From Pannonibacter carbonis (GTDB lineage Bacteria; Pseudomonadota; Alphaproteobacteria; Rhizobiales; Stappiaceae), in assembly GCF_003012935.1 (NCBI RefSeq), contig NZ_PUDR01000003.1, positions 248,001 through 312,000 on the forward strand: DNA of 64,000 bases, written 5' to 3'. The translations under genes and the position numbers were made by a program. Below the pieces are notes generated by a model. It ran no database searches. It saw nothing but the letters and a program-made list of their open reading frames with translations, and was not told the DNA's origin. Of this stretch, positions 37,079 through 45,107 are shown one piece after another (position 1 is the first letter of the stretch; every line of letters begins with the position of its first letter).

Positions 37079-38296
37079 ATGGAAGAGTTTCACAAGACCC
37101 GCAGACTGCCCCCTTACGTGTTCGAACAGGTGAACAAGCTGAAGGCAGCGGCGCGGGCGCAGGGCGCGGATATCATCGATCTCGGCATGGGCAACCCGGA
37201 TCTGCCGACACCGCCACACATCGTGGAGAAGCTGACGGAAGTCGTCACCGACCCGCGCACCCACCGCTATTCGGCCTCCAAGGGCATCACCGGCCTGCGC
37301 AAGGCCCAGGCTGCCTATTATGAGCGCCGGTTCGGCGTGAAGCTGAACCCGAACACCCAGGTCATCGCGACGCTCGGGTCCAAGGAAGGCTTTGCCAACA
37401 TGGCCCAGGCGATCACCGCCCCGGGCGATGTGGTGCTGAGCCCGAACCCGAGCTATCCGATCCACACTTTCGGCTTCCTGATGGCCGGTGCCGCGATCCG
37501 CTCGATCCCGGCCAAGCCCGGCCCGGAAGTGTTCCACGCGCTCGAGCGCGCCGTGATCCATTCGGTTCCCAAGCCGATCGCCGTGATCATGTGCTACCCG
37601 GCCAACCCGACCGCCTATGTCGCCGACCTCGAGTTCTACAAGGATGTCGTGGCCTTCGCCCGCAAGCACGACATCTTCATCCTGTCGGATCTGGCCTATT
37701 CCGAAATCTACTTCGGCGACACCCCGCCGCCGTCCATGCTGCAGGTTCCGGGCGCGATCGAGGTGACGGCGGAGTTCACCTCCCTGTCCAAGACCTTCTC
37801 GATGCCGGGCTGGCGCGTCGGCTTCGCCGTTGGCAACGAGCGTCTGATCGCCGCGCTTGCCCGTGTGAAGTCCTACCTCGACTACGGCGCCTTCACGCCG
37901 ATCCAGGTGGCCGCCACCGCAGCCCTCAACGGCCCGGATGACTGCATCGCCGAGATGCGCGCCACCTACAAGCGCCGCCGCGACGTCCTCGTTGAAAGCT
38001 TCGGCCGCGCCGGCTGGGAAATCCCGGCACCGGAGGCCAGCATGTTCGCCTGGGTTCCGATCCCGGAGAAGTTCAAGGCGCTGGGCAGCCTCGAATTCTC
38101 CAAGCTTTTGCTGGAAAAGGCGGACATCGCCGTCTCGCCGGGCATCGGCTTTGGCGAGTATGGCGATGATTACGTGCGTATTGGTCTGGTAGAGAACGAG
38201 CAGCGCCTGCGTCAGGCGGCCCGCAATCTGCGCCGTTTCCTTGAAACTGCCGACGAAACGTTGCACAACGTCGTCCCGATCAGCGCCTCGCGCTGA
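37079..38296 (+). CDS. Pyridoxal-phosphate aminotransferase (AlaC-like, LL-DAP aminotransferase class)
   Basis: A 405-aa class I/II aminotransferase. The N-terminal RRLPPYVFEQVNKLKAAARA and IIDLGMGNPDLPTPPHIVEK, cofactor-contact MCYPANPTAYV, and Schiff-base lysine in SLSKTFSMPGWRVGFAVGN are all present, with the substrate-carboxylate arginine in DDYVRIGLVENEQRLRQAAR. The closest match by pattern is the AlaC/YfdZ glutamate-pyruvate aminotransferase group. It directly precedes homoserine dehydrogenase, so it may supply amino groups in the aspartate or alanine pathways. Start ATG 37079 (MEEFHKTRR) is the conserved one; the upstream extension is not coding. Confidence 0.93.
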   Translation: MEEFHKTRRLPPYVFEQVNKLKAAARAQGADIIDLGMGNPDLPTPPHIVEKLTEVVTDPRTHRYSASKGITGLRKAQAAYYERRFGVKLNPNTQVIATLGSKEGFANMAQAITAPGDVVLSPNPSYPIHTFGFLMAGAAIRSIPAKPGPEVFHALERAVIHSVPKPIAVIMCYPANPTAYVADLEFYKDVVAFARKHDIFILSDLAYSEIYFGDTPPPSMLQVPGAIEVTAEFTSLSKTFSMPGWRVGFAVGNERLIAALARVKSYLDYGAFTPIQVAATAALNGPDDCIAEMRATYKRRRDVLVESFGRAGWEIPAPEASMFAWVPIPEKFKALGSLEFSKLLLEKADIAVSPGIGFGEYGDDYVRIGLVENEQRLRQAARNLRRFLETADETLHNVVPISASR

Positions 38297-38419
38297 CGGT
38301 GGACATCTTCCGGTCGGCGAGCCTGTCTTTTCGGCCGGAAGGGACAGGCCCGCGCGGCACCTGAGCGTCTTGCCGGACGTCGTCCGGCAAGGGCAAATGA
38401 AAACGGGAACTCGGATCGC

Positions 38420-39748
38420 ATGGCTTCTGCATTGAGACTTGGTGTAGCGGGACTGGGTACGGTCGGCGCTTCGCTCGTCCGCCTTCTGTCGAAAAACGGT
38501 GCGGCGCTTACCCGCAAGTGCGGCCGTCCGGTCGTCCTCACTGCCGTCAGCGCCCGCGACCGAACTCGTGACCGTGGCGTCGATCTTTCCGGCTACACCT
38601 GGTTCGACAATCCGGCCGACCTCGCTGCTTCGCCCGACATCGACGTGTTCGTCGAGCTGATCGGTGGCGCGTCCGGTTCGGCCGAAGCTTCCGTGCGGGC
38701 GGCCATTGCGGCCGGCAAGCATGTCGTGACCGCCAACAAGGCGCTGCTTGCCAAGCATGGCGTCGAGCTTGCGGCCCTCGCAGAGGCCGCTGGCGTCAGC
38801 CTCAACTACGAGGCGGCGGTTGCCGGCGGCATCCCGATCGTCAAGACCCTGCGCGAGGCGATGGCCGGCAACTCGGTCGCCCGCGTCTATGGCATCCTCA
38901 ACGGCACCTGCAACTACATCCTGACCCGGATGGAGCGCGAGGGCCTGTCCTTCGCCGAGTGCCTTGCCGATGCACAGCGCCTGGGCTACGCCGAGGCCGA
39001 TCCGACCTTCGACATCGAGGGCAACGACACGGCGCACAAGCTGGCGCTGCTGACGAGCCTTGCCTTCGGCTGCAAGATCGCTGCCGACGACATCTATCTC
39101 GAGGGCATCACCTCGATCACCACGGCCGACATCCGCGCCGCCGATGAACTCGGCTACCGCATCAAGCTCCTGGGCGTTGCCCAGAAGACCGACAGCGGCA
39201 TCGAGCAGCGCGTGCATCCGACCATGGTGCCGAAGACCTCCGCCATCGCCCGCATCGACGGCGTGCTGAACGCGGTTGCCGTCGATGGCGACTTCGTCGG
39301 CGAGATCGTGCTCGTCGGCCCCGGTGCCGGCGGCGACGCTACCGCCTCGTCTGTCGCCTCCGACATCGCCGACATCGCCCGCGGCGACGTCGCGTCTGCG
39401 CTTGGTGCGCCAAGTGCCGAACTGACCGATTACACCCGCGCCGGCATGCGCCGGCATGAAGGCGGCTACTACATCCGTCTGTCGGTCTTCGACCGGCCCG
39501 GTGCCTTTGCCACCATCGCCAAGGCAATGGCGGATACCAACATCTCGCTAGAGTCGATCGTGCAGCGCCGGGCGGAAGCCCCGGGCCTTGCTGATCGCGT
39601 GGGAAGCGAAGGCAGTGAACCGCAGCCGGTCATTCTCATCACCTATGAGACGACCGAGACGGCGGTGAAGCAAGCGCTGGAAGCAATTGTTGCCAAGGGC
39701 GTCGTGGCGGATGCGCCGCAGATGATCCGGATCGAGAAACTGGCCTGA
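38420..39748 (+). CDS. hom: Homoserine dehydrogenase
   Basis: A 442-aa NAD(P)-dependent enzyme reducing aspartate semialdehyde to homoserine, the branch point to threonine and methionine; the product feeds the sulfhydrylase encoded at 20149. Features: Rossmann start LRLGVAGLGTVGASLVRLLS, VVTANKALLAKHG, the signature YGILNGTCNYILTRMEREGL, KLALLTSLAFG, and a C-terminal ACT domain (YYIRLSVFDRPGAFATIAKA) for threonine feedback. Both domains are complete. It lies 124 bp after the aminotransferase and 48 bp before glpX, likely one operon. Confidence 0.97.
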   Translation: MASALRLGVAGLGTVGASLVRLLSKNGAALTRKCGRPVVLTAVSARDRTRDRGVDLSGYTWFDNPADLAASPDIDVFVELIGGASGSAEASVRAAIAAGKHVVTANKALLAKHGVELAALAEAAGVSLNYEAAVAGGIPIVKTLREAMAGNSVARVYGILNGTCNYILTRMEREGLSFAECLADAQRLGYAEADPTFDIEGNDTAHKLALLTSLAFGCKIAADDIYLEGITSITTADIRAADELGYRIKLLGVAQKTDSGIEQRVHPTMVPKTSAIARIDGVLNAVAVDGDFVGEIVLVGPGAGGDATASSVASDIADIARGDVASALGAPSAELTDYTRAGMRRHEGGYYIRLSVFDRPGAFATIAKAMADTNISLESIVQRRAEAPGLADRVGSEGSEPQPVILITYETTETAVKQALEAIVAKGVVADAPQMIRIEKLA

Positions 39749-39795
39749 ACACGTCCCTGACGGGACCACCCTGCTTGAGGATTTGGGGGACATCG

Positions 39796-40794
39796 ATGTC
39801 GAAAAAGGAAGCCGCAGCGGCCCAGAGCGCCCTGGATCGTATCCTGACGCTGGAACTTGCTCGTGTCACCGAACGGGCTGCCGTTTCGGCTGCACGCCTG
39901 CGTGGCCATGGCGATGAAATGGCGGCCGACCAGGCTGCCGTGGACGCCATGCGCCGCGAGCTGAACAACCTGCCGATCGACGGCACGGTGGTGATCGGCG
40001 AAGGCGAGCGCGACGAAGCCCCGATGCTCTACATCGGCGAGAACGTCGGCACCAAGCAGGGCCCGCGCGTCGACATCGCCCTCGACCCGCTCGAAGGCAC
40101 CACCATCTGCGCCAAGAACCTGCCGAACTCCCTGGCAGTCATCGCCATGGCGCCGGAAGGCGGGCTCCTGAACGCACCCGACAGCTACATGGAAAAGATC
40201 GCCATCGGACCGGGCTACCCGGCCGGTATCATCGATCTCGACCTGCCGATCGCCGAGAACCTCGCTGCGGTCGCCAAGGCCAAGGGCGTCAAGGTGCATG
40301 AGGTGACCGCCTGCGTGCTCGACCGTCCGCGCCATGCCCGCCTGATCGAGGAAATCCGCGCCACCGGCGCTGCGATCCGCCTCATCGGCGATGGCGACGT
40401 GGCCGGCGTCATCCACACCACCGATCCGGAAGAAACCGGCATCGACCTCTATGCCGGCATCGGCGGTGCGCCGGAAGGCGTGCTGGCAGCCGCTGCGCTG
40501 CGCTGCATCGGCGGCCAGATGCAGGGCCGTCTGGTCATCACCCGCGACGAGCAGGTCGAGCGCGCCCACCGCATGGGCATCTCCGACATCAAGCGCAAGT
40601 ACCAACTCGAAGAGATGGCCTGCGGCGACGTGCTGTTTGCCGCCACCGGCGTGACCGATGGCAACTTCCTGCAGGGCGTGCGCTTCGGCCGTCACCACAT
40701 CACCACCCACACCGTGGTGATGCGCTCCTCGACCGGCACGGTGCGCTACATCAAGGCCCAGCACACGCAGCTCGAGAAGTTCCACCTCGACTGA
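39796..40794 (+). CDS. glpX: Class II fructose-1,6-bisphosphatase
   Basis: A 332-aa GlpX-type phosphatase of gluconeogenesis and, where present, the Calvin cycle (or fructose/sedoheptulose bisphosphatase). Metal-site motifs are VVIGEGERDEAPMLYIGENV and ALDPLEGTTICAKNLPNSLA; GDGDVAGVI and GIGGAPEGVLAAAALRC follow, all typical. ATG 39796 has GGGGGA just upstream; the frame extends to 39775 without conserved residues. Order hom-glpX-recJ is common in Alphaproteobacteria. Confidence 0.96.
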   Translation: MSKKEAAAAQSALDRILTLELARVTERAAVSAARLRGHGDEMAADQAAVDAMRRELNNLPIDGTVVIGEGERDEAPMLYIGENVGTKQGPRVDIALDPLEGTTICAKNLPNSLAVIAMAPEGGLLNAPDSYMEKIAIGPGYPAGIIDLDLPIAENLAAVAKAKGVKVHEVTACVLDRPRHARLIEEIRATGAAIRLIGDGDVAGVIHTTDPEETGIDLYAGIGGAPEGVLAAAALRCIGGQMQGRLVITRDEQVERAHRMGISDIKRKYQLEEMACGDVLFAATGVTDGNFLQGVRFGRHHITTHTVVMRSSTGTVRYIKAQHTQLEKFHLD

Positions 40795-40890
40795 GAAGAT
40801 CCGGAGGACGGGCGGCCACATGGGCGCCCGTCGTACTGGACAGTCCGGATGGCGGGCAGCCCCCGGCGTGCCCGTCATGATTGAAAGAGA

Positions 40891-42711
40891 GTGAGCACGG
40901 CCATGTCGGTCGAAGACAGTCGGCGGCTCGTGCTTGGCGTCACCCGCTCCGCCAACGGCCAAATCTGGCGCGAGCGCCAGACCCGGGCGCAGAGCCTGAT
41001 TTCCATGGCGATGGCGCAGCGGCTCGGGCTGCCAGATGTGCTGGCCCGTGTCATGGCCGGGCGCGACGTCGGACTTGAGGACGCGGAAGGCTTTCTTGAT
41101 CCGACCCTTAAGGCGCTGATGCCGGATCCGTCCGGGCTGGTCGACATGGACCGCGCCGTGGCCCGCATCGCCGACGCGGTCGAGGCTGGCGTCTCCATCG
41201 CCATCTTCGGCGACTATGACGTGGACGGGGCCACCTCATCGGCCTTGCTGGCGCGCTACCTGCGCGCCCTCGGCCTCACTCCGGCCATCCATATCCCCGA
41301 CCGCATCATCGAAGGCTATGGCCCCAATGGCCCGGCGATTGAGGCGCTGTACCAGGGCGGCGCAAGGCTGCTCGTCACCGTCGACTGCGGCAGCACCTCC
41401 TTCGAGGCCTTCGAGACCGCCCAGCGGCTCGGCCTTGATGTGGTGGTCATTGACCATCACCAGTGCGGCGTCGAACTGCCCGCCGTTGCCGCCCTCGTTA
41501 ATCCCAACCGTCAGGATGACCTGTCGGGGCAGGGGCATCTGGCCGCCGTCGGGGTAACCTTCCTCTTCCTCGTCGGCCTTAACCGCGAGCTGCGCCGCCG
41601 CGGCGCGTTCCAGACCCGGCAGGCTCCCGATCTGCTGGCACTCCTCGATCTCGTCGCACTTGGCACCGTCTGCGATGTGGTGCCGTTGAAGGGGCTCAAC
41701 CGGGCCTATGTCACCAAGGGACTGATCGCCATGCATGGCCGGGGCAATCCCGGCCTGTCGGCGCTGAGCGATGTCGCCCGGGTGGGCGGCAAGCCGGCCG
41801 CCTATCACCTCGGTTTCCTCATCGGGCCGCGCATCAACGCCGGCGGACGCATCGGCGATGCGGCGCTTGGCGCGCGGCTGCTGACGACCCTCGATGACAC
41901 CGAAGCCCGCGCCATCGCCGAGCGGCTCAACGCGCTCAATGCCGAGCGCCAGGCCATGGAAGCGATCATGCTCGAGGAGGGCGACGCGCAGGCGGTGATC
42001 AAGATCGCCAACGAGGACCCCGCCGTGCTGCTCACCGGTTCCGATGGCTGGCACCCCGGCATTGTCGGGCTGATTGCCTCGCGCCTGAAGGAAGCCCATC
42101 GCCGCCCTGCCTTTGCCATTGCCTATGACGAGACTGGCAAGGGCACCGGGTCCGGCCGCTCCATCGCCGGTGTCGATCTCGGTCGGGCGGTGCGCAAGGC
42201 GGTGGAGGAGGGGCTTCTGGAAAAGGGCGGCGGCCACGCCATGGCAGCCGGCCTCACGGTGCGCCGCGAGCGCGAGGCCGAGCTGTCCGCCTTCTTCAAC
42301 GACATGTTGAAGCAAGACGTCGAAGTGGCTGCCTCGAATCGCGAATTGAAGATTGACGCTGCCCTGACAGCTGGCGGGGCGACGCTGGATCTGGTCAATG
42401 GTCTGGAGCGCGCCGGGCCCTATGGCGCCGGTCATCCCGAGCCGGTCTTTGCCTTCCCCGCACACCGGATTTCCTTCGCCGATGTGGTCGGCAACGGCCA
42501 TGTCCGGGCGACCCTTGCCGGAGCGGACGGCCAGACCCTCAAGGGCATTGCCTTCAAGGCGGCCGAGAAGCCTTTCGGCGAAGCGCTGCTCGCCTCGCGC
42601 GGCCGGCCGATGCACGTCGCCGGCGTCCTGTCGCTCGACACCTGGCAGGGCGCGGAACGAGTGCAACTGCGCATCCTCGATGTCGCCGACCCGCAGAAGA
42701 ACCCCTTGTAA
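40891..42711 (+). CDS. recJ: Single-stranded-DNA-specific exonuclease RecJ
   Basis: A 606-aa 5'-3' exonuclease of recombination and mismatch repair. DHH phosphoesterase motifs appear in order: IFGDYDVDGATSSALLARYL (motif I), VTVDCGST (II), VVIDHHQCGVELP (III), LGTVCDVVPLKG (IV), then the DHHA1 domain with GGGHAMAAGLTV, and LIGPRINAGGRIGDA. The OB-fold C-terminus is intact. GTG 40891 and ATG 40903 are both possible starts; upstream GAAAGAGA serves either. It is the last gene of the hom-glpX-recJ cluster; a palindromic repeat pair follows. Confidence 0.95.
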   Translation: MSTAMSVEDSRRLVLGVTRSANGQIWRERQTRAQSLISMAMAQRLGLPDVLARVMAGRDVGLEDAEGFLDPTLKALMPDPSGLVDMDRAVARIADAVEAGVSIAIFGDYDVDGATSSALLARYLRALGLTPAIHIPDRIIEGYGPNGPAIEALYQGGARLLVTVDCGSTSFEAFETAQRLGLDVVVIDHHQCGVELPAVAALVNPNRQDDLSGQGHLAAVGVTFLFLVGLNRELRRRGAFQTRQAPDLLALLDLVALGTVCDVVPLKGLNRAYVTKGLIAMHGRGNPGLSALSDVARVGGKPAAYHLGFLIGPRINAGGRIGDAALGARLLTTLDDTEARAIAERLNALNAERQAMEAIMLEEGDAQAVIKIANEDPAVLLTGSDGWHPGIVGLIASRLKEAHRRPAFAIAYDETGKGTGSGRSIAGVDLGRAVRKAVEEGLLEKGGGHAMAAGLTVRREREAELSAFFNDMLKQDVEVAASNRELKIDAALTAGGATLDLVNGLERAGPYGAGHPEPVFAFPAHRISFADVVGNGHVRATLAGADGQTLKGIAFKAAEKPFGEALLASRGRPMHVAGVLSLDTWQGAERVQLRILDVADPQKNPL

Positions 42712-43049
42712 AGCCGACTGCTGACAAACCCTCTGTTGTCACCCCGGCCGAGCAACGCGAGAGCCGGGGTCTACTCGTTTGCAGAGCAGCAGAGTGGTTT
42801 GAGGAGCTGCAGAATGCCAAGACGCCGGCATGTCTCTACTGACGCAATGCAACGGCCGCATCACCGCTCTGGAAGCGAGTAGGCCCCGGGTCTCCGCTGC
42901 GCTGCGCCCGGGGTGACTCTGAACGAGAACGGACAGTCCGGGGTCCGGACAGCAGGCCGCCCCTTGTAAGGTTTACCGCCGTTAACCATGTCGCAACATC
43001 CTGCCGCTAGTCTTCATCTTGTCGCTGAAGGAATCGGCGGGGGGAGAAC
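42712..43049. repeat. Inverted palindromic repeat pair (family also at 57493)
   Basis: Unit A begins GTCACCCCGGCCGAGCAACG at 42738 and runs through GAGCCGGGGTCTACTCG; unit B, inverted, is CGAGTAGGCCCCGGGTCTCC with CGCCCGGGGTGAC, ending about 42917. Each unit is itself a hairpin. The same two-unit arrangement recurs at 57493-57652. The rest of the gap (42918-43049) holds the promoter and the strong GGGGGGAGAAC ribosome-binding site of the small gene that follows. Confidence 0.85.
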
Positions 43050-43259
43050 ATGGCTGCTCAGGACGAGGTGAAGGCGATCTTCGCAGAACTCGACCGGTCA
43101 ACGGACCGCGCTCTTGCGGGCCTGTACCGTGTACGTGCAGATGCCATGCTTGACCGCCCCGAAACACCATCCCCCATGATCCCGCTCATTGCCGAAGCCG
43201 GGCTCGTCTTTGGCCTTGCTGCCATGCTGGTGCAACTCGGTCTTTCTGTCAGCAACTGA
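43050..43259 (+). CDS. Small hypothetical membrane protein
   Basis: A 69-aa protein with a charged N-terminal helix (DEVKAIFAELDRSTDRALAG) and one C-terminal membrane segment (PLIAEAGLVFGLAAMLVQLG). A very strong ribosome-binding site (GGCGGGGGGAGAAC directly before ATG) supports translation. It lies alone between the repeat pair and the nitrilase gene, which begins about 100 bp further on the same strand. Predicted to be a tail-anchored inner-membrane protein. Family not recognised. Confidence 0.7.
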   Translation: MAAQDEVKAIFAELDRSTDRALAGLYRVRADAMLDRPETPSPMIPLIAEAGLVFGLAAMLVQLGLSVSN

Positions 43260-43361
43260 CCCTTTTCCGCTTTCCCATTCGTCCCATCTTGGCCACACTG
43301 CGCGCCTGTTGAGGCGGAGCTGGACGTTCATGTCCGCCGTCCGGATCTTGCAAGGTGTGTC

Positions 43362-44255
43362 ATGGCCGAGTTTCCGATTGCCCTGTGTTCCCTGAATCTC
43401 GGGTTCGCTCCCGCTTTGCCCGAAGCCTATGTCGCGGCGATTGACCAGCGCATGGCGCGGGCAAAGGCCGATGGCGCGCGTCTCCTGATGCTGCCGGAAT
43501 ACTGCATCGAGGCCTGCCTTGCCTTTCGCCCGGAGGCCCTGGAGCCCACGGCGGAAATGGCCTTTCTGTCCGAGGTTGCCGTCGCCATCGAGCCGCAGCT
43601 TGCCGCTCTGGCTGCGCGTCACGGCCTTTCGCTTCTGGCCGGGTCGATGCCGTGGCCACATGAAGGGGGAGGGCACACCAACCGCGCGATCTTCTTCACC
43701 CCCGATGGCTGCCGCCATGTTCACGACAAGCTGTCGCTGACCCCGTTCGAGAAAGCGCCCGAACCCTGGGTGCTGACGCCGGGCCGGAAGCTGACTGTGT
43801 TCGAAGTCGAGGGCGTGCGCATCGCCATGCTGATTTGCCTCGATGTGGAAATGCCGGCGCTGTCGTGCCTGCTCGCGAAAGAGCACCTCGACCTGCTGCT
43901 CGTCCCTTCCATGACCGGCAAACTCTCCGGCTATCACCGCGTCTATGATTGCGCCAAGGCAAGGGCGGTGGAGCTTCTGACCTCGGTTGCCCTCTGTGGC
44001 TGTACCGGCGTTGCCACGGGCACGACGCAGAACGACACCAACTTCTCGGGAGCCGCGCTCTATGTCCCTTGCGAGGCCGAACTCGGTTACACCGGCACGG
44101 CCGTGAGCCTGACGCCCACGGGTGGCGAGAAGGGTGAAGAGCCCTATGTGGTGGTTCATCCCCCGATTGACGCGGTTCGCCGCATGCGCGCTGGCGCCGC
44201 CGAGGTCTGGCCCGGTGCCTGGAGCGCGGCCGGGATCGAGATCTGTCGCCAATAG
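43362..44255 (+). CDS. Carbon-nitrogen hydrolase (nitrilase superfamily amidase)
   Basis: A 297-aa amidase-type enzyme. The Glu-Lys-Cys triad is visible: Glu46 in LMLPEYCIEA, Lys123 in HVHDKLSLTPFE and Cys159 in AMLICLDVEMPAL. A conserved second glutamate is also probable in KLSLTPFEKAPE. The usual nitrilase CYD/CW-D-E pattern is varied (CLDVEMP). Substrate is unknown; the family includes N-carbamoyl-D-amino-acid hydrolases, omega-amidases and others. It probably forms a transcript with the small membrane protein upstream. Confidence 0.88.
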   Translation: MAEFPIALCSLNLGFAPALPEAYVAAIDQRMARAKADGARLLMLPEYCIEACLAFRPEALEPTAEMAFLSEVAVAIEPQLAALAARHGLSLLAGSMPWPHEGGGHTNRAIFFTPDGCRHVHDKLSLTPFEKAPEPWVLTPGRKLTVFEVEGVRIAMLICLDVEMPALSCLLAKEHLDLLLVPSMTGKLSGYHRVYDCAKARAVELLTSVALCGCTGVATGTTQNDTNFSGAALYVPCEAELGYTGTAVSLTPTGGEKGEEPYVVVHPPIDAVRRMRAGAAEVWPGAWSAAGIEICRQ

Positions 44256-44389
44256 ACAGGGCGTTAATAAGCCAGCTAAAGATTGTGCATTGGTTGCCAG
44301 ACACAGTTGCCAATTCACAACTCATTTGAGGTTTCGGCGCTTGTTTAACGCAAAAGCCGGATTTCAGCCGTATTCTGTCTCTAGCTACC

Positions 44390-44411
44390 TTGACAGGCGG
44401 TTCATATGAAC
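44390..44411 (+). promoter_or_regulatory. Possible promoter with a 12-bp palindrome
   Basis: TTGACA at 44390-44395 is followed by GTTCATATGAAC, a perfect palindrome at 44400-44411, in an AT-rich 236-bp gap upstream of the Nudix gene. The -10 is not clear (CAAGTG / TAATGAT region). It may be an operator overlapping the spacer. Confidence 0.35.
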
Positions 44412-44491
44412 GTTTTTCAAGTGTAATGATGCTCAAATGAGCGGGTGTTTCGCCGCGAGCATTTTCCTCTTTTTTATCGGAAGCGTGTGCC

Positions 44492-45016
44492 ATGACGGAC
44501 GCCCCGCTTTCATACCCGGACCCGGTTGTGACGTCCCGTTCGCCGCTGCACCGCCTTTGGCTGGCTTTGCGCGCGATATTCCTGCGTCCGGCCCGGTTGC
44601 AGATCGCGGCCCTGTGCTATCGGGTGCGTGATGGCCGTCGTGAAGTCCTGCTGGTTTCCTCGCGCGGCACGGGCCGCTGGATCCTGCCCAAGGGCTGGCC
44701 GTTGCTGGACCGGGCCTCCGAGCGCACGGCAGAAGTCGAGGCTTTCGAGGAGGCCGGTGTGATCGGCCGCGTTCGGCGCCTGCCTTATGCAAGGATCCGC
44801 TCCACCAAGGGTCTCGACAGCGGCTTGCGTGTCCCCACCGACGTTCTGGTCTATCTGCTCAAGGCGGAAGCTCAGGCGGAGGAGTATCCGGAACGCGGCG
44901 AACGCGAATTGCGCTGGCTGCCGGTCGAAGACGCCGCAAGCCTTGCCGACGAAGCCGATGTTGCCCGGCTTCTTACCCGCATGTGCCGTGACGTCACGAT
45001 CTGGTCGCAGACATAA
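44492..45016 (+). CDS. Nudix hydrolase (DIPP-like)
   Basis: A 174-aa protein of the Nudix fold. The region RWILPKGWPLLDRASERTAE plus VEAFEEAGVIG is the Nudix box: the EA-FEEAG core with the metal-binding glutamates is kept, but the usual E at position 7 (R here) and R at position 15 (V here) are replaced, as often seen in the diphosphoinositol-polyphosphate-hydrolase-like group of Alphaproteobacteria. Upstream PARLQIAALCYRVRDGRREV is the family's beta-strand region. Substrate unknown (nucleoside diphosphate derivative or inositol pyrophosphate). The N-terminal 45 residues are an extension. Confidence 0.88.
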   Translation: MTDAPLSYPDPVVTSRSPLHRLWLALRAIFLRPARLQIAALCYRVRDGRREVLLVSSRGTGRWILPKGWPLLDRASERTAEVEAFEEAGVIGRVRRLPYARIRSTKGLDSGLRVPTDVLVYLLKAEAQAEEYPERGERELRWLPVEDAASLADEADVARLLTRMCRDVTIWSQT

Positions 45017-45107
45017 TCAATAACGGAAGCGGCGCATCGGGGCCGTACATGTCCGGCAGAAGCTCCGTATCGGCGGGCATGTTCGGGAGGCCAACAGGCG
45101 GCACCAC

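Noticed and set aside
37034-39457. Minus-strand open frame of 807 aa opposite the aminotransferase and hom genes
   Set aside because: Spans two certain plus-strand genes and their gap; composition (His, Arg, Gly, Asp rich) is that of an antisense shadow and no domain is seen.
43002-43049. CtrA-type TTAA-N7-TTAA site before the small membrane protein
   Set aside because: Only a single TTAAC half-site (GTTAACC) with wrong spacing to the nearby TTTACC; motif not satisfied.
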